A stretch of DNA of 64,000 bases from Eubacterium sp. (lineage in GTDB: Bacteria > Bacillota > Clostridia > Oscillospirales > Acutalibacteraceae). Below the pieces are notes generated by a model that saw nothing but the letters and a program-made list of their open reading frames with translations, was not told where the DNA came from and made no database searches. Within the stretch, counting starts at the first letter, position 1; the number at the start of each line of letters is the position of its first letter. The stretch lies in contig JAFSTE010000011.1 in NCBI GenBank assembly GCA_017450645.1, positions 46,582 through 110,581 on the forward strand, written 5' to 3'. Both the position numbers and the translations under genes were made by a program. This document shows, piece after piece, positions 42,041-49,021 of the stretch.

Positions 42041-42511
42041 ATGAAAAAGACAACTATAGGCATTTTACTTAAAATTGCGATTATTATGCTCGGCATAACG
42101 GGACTTCTGTGCTGCCTTATGATGGGCAGGATACTAGAGTACATTCTGCCGGGGTTCAGCGGCACAACGCACAGCATATGGCTGTACTCGCTTTACTTTT
42201 GCGCGCTCCCCTGCTTTGTGTCGCTTGCGCCCGCGTGGATAATCTCTACAAACATAGCAAAGAAAAGGGCGTTTTCGCCGGAGAACGCTACATTTACAAA
42301 GCACATAGGCTACTTAATGGCGGGCGAAACGCTGCTCGTAGCGCTTACTAACACGCTTATGCTTGTAACGGGCAGGTCGTATTTTGCGCTGTTTTTGTCG
42401 TTCTCGCTGATTATTGCAATCTTTCTTGCGGTGAGCATTTGCGCTTTTGTACTCTCGTCGCTGCTCGAAAACGCGAGCGTGCTGCAAAACCAGAGCGACT
42501 ACACGATTTAG
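42041..42511 (+). CDS. DUF2975 four-helix membrane protein
   Basis: A 156-residue integral membrane protein with four hydrophobic helices (about 8-28, 48-70, 90-112, 122-145). Layout and the direct HTH partner downstream match the DUF2975 family (YoaS-like), which always pairs with a YozG-like regulator. Function is unknown. The ribosome site is GGAGG. Confidence 0.8.
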   Translation: MKKTTIGILLKIAIIMLGITGLLCCLMMGRILEYILPGFSGTTHSIWLYSLYFCALPCFVSLAPAWIISTNIAKKRAFSPENATFTKHIGYLMAGETLLVALTNTLMLVTGRSYFALFLSFSLIIAIFLAVSICAFVLSSLLENASVLQNQSDYTI

Positions 42512-42520
42512 GAGTTAATT

Positions 42521-42736
42521 ATGGAAGATAACAGAATTATTTTTAACATAGATGTTATGCTCGCAAAGCGCAAAATGAGCGTGACCGAGCTTAGCGAAAA
42601 GGTCGGCATCACCATAGCTAACATATCAATACTAAAAAACGGCAAGGCAAAGGCGCTAAAGGTTTCGACTCTTGCAAAGCTTTGTGACGCGCTTGACTGC
42701 CAGCCGGGAGATATTCTCGAGTTCAGGAGAGATTAA
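42521..42736 (+). CDS. XRE-family HTH regulator (YozG-like)
   Basis: A 71-residue single-domain regulator whose helix-turn-helix reads VTELSEKVGITIANISILKNGKAKALKVSTLAKLCDALDC, ending QPGDILEFRRD. This is the small YozG group that accompanies DUF2975 proteins. It probably binds the 19-bp palindrome ahead of the operon. The membrane partner might modulate it, but that is a guess. Confidence 0.9.
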   Translation: MEDNRIIFNIDVMLAKRKMSVTELSEKVGITIANISILKNGKAKALKVSTLAKLCDALDCQPGDILEFRRD

Positions 42737-42738
42737 CA

Positions 42739-43545
42739 ATGGCAACTATAAACTATACAAAAAAGCAGGTGAACATTATGTTAGTGATAAGCATTATTTT
42801 AGTTATATCGGGGCTTTACATCATAAGGCTCTACCTTCCCCCGCTTGTATCGCTGGGGGTGGTAAACTTTGGTAATGTTTTCGGCTACTTAGGCGGCGGT
42901 GCGATAATAGCGCTGGGCGTATTCTTAAAGCCTGTCGTTACCTTTATCCGAGGTGAGATTGAATGCGGGCACAAAAAGCAGATTATAGTCGCACTTACAG
43001 TAATAATCTCGCTTTTACTCGCGTTTTTAATAGCGTTTTTCGGCACGCTTTCAAGCATTATTTCGCACTCGGAAAAGACTGCAACAGACCAAAAGACAGT
43101 TATAGTACTCGGCTGTCAGATACGCGGCAGCGTGCCCTCGGGCTCGCTGATTGCAAGGTGTGCAGCCGCTGCAGAATATCTTGAGGAACATCCCGACGCA
43201 GTGGTTATAGGTACGGGCGGTCAGGGCGCTGACGAGGATTTGAGCGAGGGGCAGTGTATATATAATCTGCTGACCGAAAAAGGCATAGACCCCGACAGGA
43301 TTTACATAGAGGACAAGTCAACGAGCACTGACGAAAACATCGCAAACGCGGTTAAAATTATTGAAGAAAACAACCTCTCAAAAGAGGTTGCGATTGCGAC
43401 GAGCGACTACCACGAAAAGCGCGCGGATATGATATGCGAAAAGAACGGACTTAAAGCCTATTCCCTACCCGCAACGGCTACAAAGTGGTCGCGCCCGACA
43501 TTCTTTACGCGCGAGGTTTTTGCTGTCTGGGCTCAGCTTATTTGA
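42739..43545 (+). CDS. YdcF/DUF218 family membrane protein
   Basis: A 268-residue protein with three helices in the first 115 residues, then a DUF218 domain (about 120-268). Family motifs: VIVLGCQIRGSVPSG, VVIGTGGQGADEDLSEGQ, STSTDENIANAVKI, IATSDYHEKRA. DUF218 proteins such as SanA and ElyC act at the cell envelope, in wall precursor or lipid carrier metabolism; the exact role here is unknown. It starts three bases after the HTH gene, so it is co-translated. Confidence 0.88.
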   Translation: MATINYTKKQVNIMLVISIILVISGLYIIRLYLPPLVSLGVVNFGNVFGYLGGGAIIALGVFLKPVVTFIRGEIECGHKKQIIVALTVIISLLLAFLIAFFGTLSSIISHSEKTATDQKTVIVLGCQIRGSVPSGSLIARCAAAAEYLEEHPDAVVIGTGGQGADEDLSEGQCIYNLLTEKGIDPDRIYIEDKSTSTDENIANAVKIIEENNLSKEVAIATSDYHEKRADMICEKNGLKAYSLPATATKWSRPTFFTREVFAVWAQLI

Positions 43546-43604
43546 ATTCGGAATGCGGAATTCGGAATTCGGAATTGAGGTTACTCGCTGCGCTCGGACA
43601 ATAA
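43546..43604 (+). repeat. Tandem GGAATTC array and dispersed repeat core
   Basis: GGAATTC/GGAATGC units occur four or five times (43550-43577). They are followed by the core GGTTACTCGCTGCGCTCGG (43579-43597) and ACAATAAGGAG, which serves as a ribosome site. The core reappears inverted at 23492-23517 and partly at 44137-44155. Confidence 0.7.
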
Positions 43605-43614
43605 GGAGATATTT

Positions 43615-43632
43615 ATGAAAAAGGTGATTTGA
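43615..43632 (+). pseudogene. Five-codon remnant of a lipoprotein start
   Basis: AAGGAG precedes ATG AAA AAG GTG ATT TGA (MKKVI stop). The same lead-in and start occur intact at 44162 (MKKII...). It looks like a decapitated copy of that gene's beginning, now overlapping the ribosome site of the next gene. It could instead be a tiny leader. Confidence 0.45.
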
Positions 43633-43634
43633 AA

Positions 43635-44087
43635 ATGAAAAGAATTTTTATTGCATTATTATCCGTATTAATTATAGGATTAGGTGTATCAAATACTTTT
43701 TTCGCAAAAGGAAATGATGTTTCTGTACAAATTGATACAATAGAGGTTGTTAATGATAGTGAAATCGAGGATTACTATGAGGGTGAATTCCTACTAAGAA
43801 AAGTCTTTTATTACATATGTCATAATAAAAGTAACTATATTCCTGTAAGAATTGAATTTACAGCAGAAACAAATAATGAAAATAAAAGCAAATATACTAC
43901 TGCTCGTATCGACTCAAGAAATAAGATTTTATATGACGTATTACCTTATAACATTTGTGAATCAGCGATTGAGTTTGAGAAGGATGTTTCTTGCAAATTT
44001 TATATATACGCATATATCAAACAAAATGATAACAGCTCAAATATAGAAAACCATATTAAAGATACAGTTGAAATCCGACTTAAATAA
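43635..44087 (+). CDS. Secreted AT-rich hypothetical protein
   Basis: The 150-residue product begins with a signal peptide (KRIFIALLSVLIIGLGVSN, cut near FFAKG), then a beta-rich domain with many Asn, Glu and Tyr, including a Cys pair region (YICHNKSN, YNICES, VSCKFYIY). I do not recognise the family. Base composition is visibly AT-richer than all neighbours, and codons favour A/T endings, suggesting recent transfer. GGTGAT stands six bases before ATG. It is bracketed by two copies of the dispersed repeat. Confidence 0.7.
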   Translation: MKRIFIALLSVLIIGLGVSNTFFAKGNDVSVQIDTIEVVNDSEIEDYYEGEFLLRKVFYYICHNKSNYIPVRIEFTAETNNENKSKYTTARIDSRNKILYDVLPYNICESAIEFEKDVSCKFYIYAYIKQNDNSSNIENHIKDTVEIRLK

Positions 44088-44089
44088 AC

Positions 44090-44155
44090 GCATTCGGCGA
44101 GAGTAACCAGAACTTACCCAAGGGGAAACTGAGTTGTCGCTCGGACAATAAGGAG
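44090..44155 (+). repeat. Second dispersed repeat copy before lipoprotein gene
   Basis: This block contains GAGAGTAACCAG, then TCGCTCGGACAATAAGGAGA (44137-44156). It is nearly the same as 43590-43609 and again supplies the ribosome site of the next gene. Confidence 0.6.
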
Positions 44156-44161
44156 AATATT

Positions 44162-44566
44162 ATGAAAAAGATTATTTGTATTATTTTATCAATCGTTACG
44201 GTTATTGCACTTGCGGGGTGTTCCAATTCGGGCAAAACCGAGGGCGCAAAAATTGACATCGGCGAAAGCAAGCTGTACTCTGATGAGGACAGACAGACTG
44301 CTACGGATATTATACTTGCAGAAGTTGAAGGCGGCTTTGAAGGCATAAAAGTGCTTTACAACATTCGATACGGCGGCGACAAAGCGTCTTTAGAAGAAAA
44401 AGGCTACGACGGCTGCGACGAGGTAATGGTGTTTTATTCGGACTTTAAGACCGTAAGAAGCCCGTCAAAAGCGGGCGGTTTTAACACAAATATGAAGTAC
44501 GACGACTGGAACTGGATACTCGGCAAAAAGGACGGCAAGTGGCAGCTGCTGACCTGGGGTTATTAA
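44162..44566 (+). CDS. Small lipoprotein, function unknown
   Basis: A 134-residue protein with a signal and lipobox IALAGCSNSG. The mature part has Asp/Glu-rich helix SDEDRQTATDIILAEVEGGF, then GYDGCDEVMVFYSDFKT and a C-terminal DDWNWILGKKDGKWQLLTWGY. The last segment resembles endings of small Clostridia lipoproteins of unknown role. AAGGAG precedes the ATG. It is followed by a terminator. Confidence 0.8.
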   Translation: MKKIICIILSIVTVIALAGCSNSGKTEGAKIDIGESKLYSDEDRQTATDIILAEVEGGFEGIKVLYNIRYGGDKASLEEKGYDGCDEVMVFYSDFKTVRSPSKAGGFNTNMKYDDWNWILGKKDGKWQLLTWGY

Positions 44567-44622
44567 GGCGGACAAGACTAAATATGGGTATATCAATTTT
44601 TTACAATAAAATAATATAATAA

Positions 44623-44646
44623 AAACGGAGCGAAATCGCTCCGTTT
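44623..44646. terminator. Bidirectional terminator
   Basis: AAACGGAGCG / CGCTCCGTTT with a four-base loop, flanked by A-rich and T-rich tracts, between convergent genes. Confidence 0.88.
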
Positions 44647-44649
44647 AAT

Positions 44650-45243
44650 TTATGCTCTTCTTTTGTCTATGTAGTCTATCAGGGCTTCAGCCGTTTTTTC
44701 GATACCCATTCTTGTAGAGTTTATGCAAAGGTCATAATTCCTTGCGTCGCCCCACTTGGTTTTGCAGTACTGGTTATGGTATTCGCGGCGGCGCTTATCG
44801 CTCTTTTCAACAATCTTTATAGCGTCCGCAACCGAGCACTCGTTAACCTTACAAGCACGCTCGTAGCGAACATCCTCGTCTGCAATAATAAATACTTTAA
44901 TAAGGTTTTCGTTATCCTTTAAAATGTAGTCCGAGCATCTGCCGCAAACTACGAACGAGTCGCCCGCCATAGCTCTTTCTCTAAGAAAATCGAACTGCAT
45001 ATTAGCAAGCGCGCTCTCAGCCGAATTATTATACCCGTTAACGGTACGCGAGGTAAAGACATTTCTCGTCTTTTCGTCAGCGCCCGCAAAGCTGGTAAGG
45101 TCAACGCCCTTTTCCGCAGCGATTTCGTCGAGCATATTTTTGTCGTGAAGCGGGATGTCATAATGCTTTGCAATAAGCTCGGCTATCTTATGTCCGCCGC
45201 TTGCGTACTCCCTGCTGACAGAGATAATTAACTGTTTTTCCAT
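44650..45243 (-). CDS. Cytidylate kinase-like family protein
   Basis: A 197-residue P-loop-like protein starting QLIISVSREYASGGHKIAELIAKHY, the modified Walker region (REYGSGG-type) of the AAK6/cytidylate-kinase-like family. It also has FVVCGRCSDYIL and the lid region KSDKRRREYHNQYCKTKWGD. Members differ from true Cmk and their substrate is unknown. It follows a GPH-type permease gene with a gap of 38 bases, and often appears beside transport genes in Clostridia. Confidence 0.85.
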   Translation of the reverse strand: MEKQLIISVSREYASGGHKIAELIAKHYDIPLHDKNMLDEIAAEKGVDLTSFAGADEKTRNVFTSRTVNGYNNSAESALANMQFDFLRERAMAGDSFVVCGRCSDYILKDNENLIKVFIIADEDVRYERACKVNECSVADAIKIVEKSDKRRREYHNQYCKTKWGDARNYDLCINSTRMGIEKTAEALIDYIDKRRA

Positions 45244-45281
45244 AAATTACTCCTCCTATACTTTAAGTTAGAATACTTATG

Positions 45282-46859
45282 TTATTCGCCGGCTTCGTCC
45301 TTGGCGTCTTTTCTCTTTTCGATAAGCTCGTCGAGCATCTGCTTATGCTCAGCGTCTGTCATAGCATAATTCTTAATAGGCAGCGCCGATAAAATCATAC
45401 CCACAGCAATCGGAATAGAGATAAGGAAGAACATCGCAGCAGCGTACTTACCGCCGTCAAGGTCGTAGAAATGAGCTCCCTTTGAAAGCTCAAAGTTAAT
45501 GTTATCAAGGTTCTCGCCCGAGAACTTAACAACTGCATATACGATACCCTGAATAAGCGCTGCGATACCGCCCGAAAGCTTAGTAAGGAATGACTGTCCC
45601 GAGAAGAATACGCCGTCGGGACGGTAGCCCTTGTGGTACTCCTCGTAGTCAACGCAGTCGGCAATCATAATTGACTGCATTACATTAATACCGCCCATTG
45701 AAGCCGAAGCAAGACCGATACAAACCGAAGTGATTACAACTGCGCCCCAACCGAGGAGATTGCCCTTGAACACGAGGTATGCAACAAAAATGAGTGCATA
45801 AGGTACTGCGCCTGCAACCGAATAGAAGTTATAAAGCTTTTTATTCTCGAACTTCTTAACAAGATTAGGCGTGAGCGCCATAGCCGCAAACTGCGGAATG
45901 AATACGGCAAGACCGATAAGCGCAATCTTAAACAGTCGCTGACCGCCGTCGAGGTTGCCGATATTTTCAAACGCGTTATCAGTATAGTAGTAAAGCATGA
46001 GCGGCATAGCAAGAATCATAAGCAGCTGAAGCGGGCTTCTGATAATGCCGGAGATAAGAATCTGTCTGAACGGCAGGCAGTTCCACATAATCTTGAAGTT
46101 GTCGATAATACCGCGCTTATCCTCTGCGTCGCCGGGTACTCTTTCGCGCGTTACAAGACCTGCAACCTCAAAGAATATAGTAGCAACTACCGTAAAGCCG
46201 ATAACCGTTGCAATCCATGCAGCTCTTGAAGTATAGTTATTAGCCATCTGCTGCGTGATTTCGCCAGCCTCTGCCATAGCGTTATACTTGCCCTCAAAGA
46301 ATTGCTTTAAAAATCCCGGAACAAACGCGATAACCGTACCGATACCGCCGACACCCGCAGCCATACGCGCAAATCCGATAATCTTAGCGCGGTCGTCCTG
46401 GTCCTCTGTCATAAGTGAAGTAATACCCCAAAGCGGAATATCACATACGGTAAATAGCATACCCCATACGATATAAGAAATTGCAGCCCAGGCAACGATA
46501 AGCACCTTACTCTTACCCTCGTCGGTATAGATACCGTTCATAAAGCAAAGTATCGTCATAACGCCGATAATTGCAGGGAAAAAGATAAGATACGGTCTGC
46601 ACTTACCCCACTTGGTATGCGTTCTGTCTACGATTGTGCCCATCATCGGGTCGTTGATTGCGTCCCAGATACGGGCAGCGAATATAATAGCGCTGACAGC
46701 CGTTGCAGGAATATAAAGCACTGTACCGAGGTATACGCTTACAAGACCTGCAGCGATAACCTGATAAATAACATTCTGACCGAACATACCTACAAGATAG
46801 CCGACCAGTTCACCCTTTGTATAGGTGTTTCTTGCGATTTTAGTAGCTTTTTCGCCCAT
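45282..46859 (-). CDS. GPH/MFS-family sugar permease
   Basis: A 525-residue permease of 12 helices with GPH-like AARIWDAINDPMMGTIVDRTHTKWGKCRPYL and a C-terminal Lys/Asp-rich cytoplasmic tail. Compared with the first permease (35240), it has longer loops and a different family branch. The substrate is probably a sugar or glycoside, and nothing in the operon names it. AAGGAGAA precedes ATG. An inverted repeat TTGATAA...TTATCAA sits in the leader. Confidence 0.85.
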   Translation of the reverse strand: MGEKATKIARNTYTKGELVGYLVGMFGQNVIYQVIAAGLVSVYLGTVLYIPATAVSAIIFAARIWDAINDPMMGTIVDRTHTKWGKCRPYLIFFPAIIGVMTILCFMNGIYTDEGKSKVLIVAWAAISYIVWGMLFTVCDIPLWGITSLMTEDQDDRAKIIGFARMAAGVGGIGTVIAFVPGFLKQFFEGKYNAMAEAGEITQQMANNYTSRAAWIATVIGFTVVATIFFEVAGLVTRERVPGDAEDKRGIIDNFKIMWNCLPFRQILISGIIRSPLQLLMILAMPLMLYYYTDNAFENIGNLDGGQRLFKIALIGLAVFIPQFAAMALTPNLVKKFENKKLYNFYSVAGAVPYALIFVAYLVFKGNLLGWGAVVITSVCIGLASASMGGINVMQSIMIADCVDYEEYHKGYRPDGVFFSGQSFLTKLSGGIAALIQGIVYAVVKFSGENLDNINFELSKGAHFYDLDGGKYAAAMFFLISIPIAVGMILSALPIKNYAMTDAEHKQMLDELIEKRKDAKDEAGE

Positions 46860-46908
46860 ACTTGTTCTCCTTTGATAACTTTTTTATCAATTATCCATTT
46901 TAATATCC

Positions 46909-46937
46909 ATTTTAACAGAAAACAGTATCTTTTACAA
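46909..46937 (-). promoter_or_regulatory. Promoter of the permease/kinase-like operon
   Basis: TTGTAA (46932-46937) and TAAAAT (46909-46914), 17 bases apart. Downstream there is a direct repeat TTAAAATGGATA and the hairpin TTGATAA-AAAAG-TTATCAA (46873-46891). Confidence 0.55.
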
Positions 46938-46971
46938 GCGGTTTTTAGATAAATTGTATAAAACTTTATAT

Positions 46972-48759
46972 TTATAGCATTATATTAAGCAAGAAGCACA
47001 CCGACACTCCTAATAACAGTGGTACAAAAAACGAAAGCGCGGTCCATTTAAGACTCTTTGTTTCTTTAAAAACAGTCAGCATTGTTGTTGAACACGGAAA
47101 ATGGAACATACAAAATACGCAGGTACAAAGCGCGGTTTTAACAGTCCAGCCGTTTTCTAAAAGGACGGAGAGGATTGACGAATACGAAGCGTCCGACAGT
47201 GTGTTTTTAGACATATACGCCATAAGCGCGATAGGAAGCACGATTTCGTTAGCGGGAAAGCCGAGGATAAACGCGAGCAGGATTACGCCGTCCATTCCGA
47301 GCGCCCTGCCGACACCGTCAAGCGCTTCGGACATCCGGACAAGCAGCGAAGCCTCCCCTACCCTTACATTTGCAAACAGCCAGATTACAACGCCTGCGGG
47401 GGCTGCAACCGCTACGGCTCTTAGCAGGACGAACACTACCTTTTCCTTAAGGCTTAGCAGGACCGTTTTAACTATCTGCGGGCGGCGAAACGGCGGCAGC
47501 TCCATAACGACGGACGAGGGGTAGCCTTTCAATACGGTTTTTGACAGCACGAGTGATGCGAGCATCGTGCCTAACATTGAAATCACAAGAAAAGCTAAAA
47601 GTATCAGCGCGGATAAGACGCTGCTCTTTGCAAAAAAAAGCGATATAAGCGCGACTAGGATAGGAAACCTGCCGTTGCAGGGCGTCAGCGAATTAGTGAT
47701 TATCGCGATAAGGCGCTCGCGCTTAGAGTCGATTATGCGCGCGCCCGTAACGCCAACAGCGTTACAGCCGAGTCCCATACATGTACAGAGCGACTGCTTA
47801 CCGCACGCGCCGCATTTTTGATATAAAAAATCGAAGTTAAACGCAATTCTCGGGAGAAGTCCGAAGTCCTCAAATACAGCAAACAGAGGAAAAAATATTG
47901 CCATCGGCGGCAGCATTACAGACACTACCCAGAACAGTATTTTTAAGACGCCGCCGACAAACACATCAACTATTACCCGGGAAATCCCGACATCGACAAG
48001 CGCTGAATACAGCCACGCTTCAAGGCGGTCAAACAGCGACTTTAAAAGCTCTGACGGGTAGTTCGAAAGACTTATTGTAATCCACAAAATCAACGCAAAA
48101 ACGAGCGCCATAGAAATAAAGGAAGTGTATTTACCGAGCAGAAATCTGTCGAGCAGGCTGCGCCCCGCATCAAAGCTTTTCAGTACAACCTTACCCGCTA
48201 TTTCCTTAGCCTTTTTATAGCTGTCCTCGCCTTCTTTTACCTTAATCGCGCGTGGTTTAACCGCGCCAGTGGTAATCAGGTGAATCTGCTCCAAAAGCTC
48301 GTTAATGCCCTTTCCAGAGCGTGCAGTCGCCTTAACAACGGGTACGCCGATTAAACTGCTGAGTTTATCAGCGTCTACATATATCCCCTTCTTTTTAGCC
48401 TCGTCACAAAGGTTTAGCATAACTACGGCGTTATCGTAAATATTCAGTATCTGAAATACAAGTCCGAGCGAGCGTTCAAGCAGCGACGCATCCACAACGC
48501 ACACTACGCAGTCAAAGAGCGAACGCATAAGGCAATCGCCGGCAATCCTCTCCTCCTCTGAAACGGGGTTCAGGGAGTATGTACCCGGCAGGTCAACCAC
48601 CGAGTAATCATTGAACTTATAATAAAAATGAGATGCTTTTGTATCAACGGTTTTGCCAATCCAATTACCCGTGTGGTTGTGCATACCGGTAAGCTCGTTA
48701 AATACGGTGCTTTTGCCCACATTTGGGCTGCCTGCAAGGGCAATTCTGCGCTCGCTCAT
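46972..48759 (-). CDS. feoB: Ferrous iron transport protein B
   Basis: FeoB imports Fe(II) with a GTPase N-terminus. The 595-residue protein has G1 GSPNVGKSTVFN, G3 DLPGTYSL and NLCDEAKKKGIYVD as a slightly altered G4, then a helical GDI-like part and about eight membrane helices. The gate motif FPLFAVFEDFGLLPR and the Cys-rich CGACGKQSLCTCMGLGCN are present. It is shorter than many FeoB (650-800). It overlaps feoA by four bases. Iron-responsive control was not seen. Confidence 0.94.
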   Translation of the reverse strand: MSERRIALAGSPNVGKSTVFNELTGMHNHTGNWIGKTVDTKASHFYYKFNDYSVVDLPGTYSLNPVSEEERIAGDCLMRSLFDCVVCVVDASLLERSLGLVFQILNIYDNAVVMLNLCDEAKKKGIYVDADKLSSLIGVPVVKATARSGKGINELLEQIHLITTGAVKPRAIKVKEGEDSYKKAKEIAGKVVLKSFDAGRSLLDRFLLGKYTSFISMALVFALILWITISLSNYPSELLKSLFDRLEAWLYSALVDVGISRVIVDVFVGGVLKILFWVVSVMLPPMAIFFPLFAVFEDFGLLPRIAFNFDFLYQKCGACGKQSLCTCMGLGCNAVGVTGARIIDSKRERLIAIITNSLTPCNGRFPILVALISLFFAKSSVLSALILLAFLVISMLGTMLASLVLSKTVLKGYPSSVVMELPPFRRPQIVKTVLLSLKEKVVFVLLRAVAVAAPAGVVIWLFANVRVGEASLLVRMSEALDGVGRALGMDGVILLAFILGFPANEIVLPIALMAYMSKNTLSDASYSSILSVLLENGWTVKTALCTCVFCMFHFPCSTTMLTVFKETKSLKWTALSFFVPLLLGVSVCFLLNIML

Positions 48760-48977
48760 AAAGTCACCTCTATTTTATCTGCATCACATTTTCTAAGGGC
48801 AATATTACTGCCCTTAACATAATACAAAATCGGCGAGGTAAACACCGAGCGACACACGCAGCGCACCCTCTCGCCGTGACAAAAGCCCATATCCATAAGC
48901 CTGCGGGCATAGCCGCAACTGAAATTAATCGACGATATAACACCACTTTGAGCGTCCTTAAGCTCTGACAAAAACAT
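48756..48977 (-). CDS. feoA: Ferrous iron transport protein A
   Basis: A 73-residue SH3-like FeoA partner with YARRLMDMGFCHGERVRC and a C-terminal GSNIALRKCDADKIEV. It is thought to bind and help FeoB. Its ribosome site AGGTGG sits in the 3' arm of the hairpin at 48982-49011, so translation may be modulated. It overlaps feoB (ATGA). Confidence 0.93.
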   Translation of the reverse strand: MFLSELKDAQSGVISSINFSCGYARRLMDMGFCHGERVRCVCRSVFTSPILYYVKGSNIALRKCDADKIEVTL

Positions 48978-48981
48978 AAAA

Positions 48982-49011
48982 CCACCTCACGCCATAATAT
49001 GCGTGGGGTGG
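48982..49011. promoter_or_regulatory. Hairpin covering the feoA ribosome site
   Basis: CCACCTCACGC and GCGTGGGGTGG pair (one mismatch) around an eight-base loop. On the minus strand, AGGTGG within the stem is feoA's ribosome site, followed by TTTT and ATG. On the plus strand a T-tract follows, but no plus-strand gene ends here. It could be a leaky terminator for the gene ending at 49022 or a translational switch. Confidence 0.55.
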
Positions 49012-49021
49012 CTTTTTGTTA

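Noticed and set aside
42041-42736. Toxin-antitoxin module
   Set aside because: The HTH plus four-helix membrane protein matches the DUF2975/YozG pair, which is not a known toxin system.
43550-43580. CRISPR array at the tandem GGAATTC words
   Set aside because: The units are about 7-9 bases, without spacers of uniform length and without cas genes.
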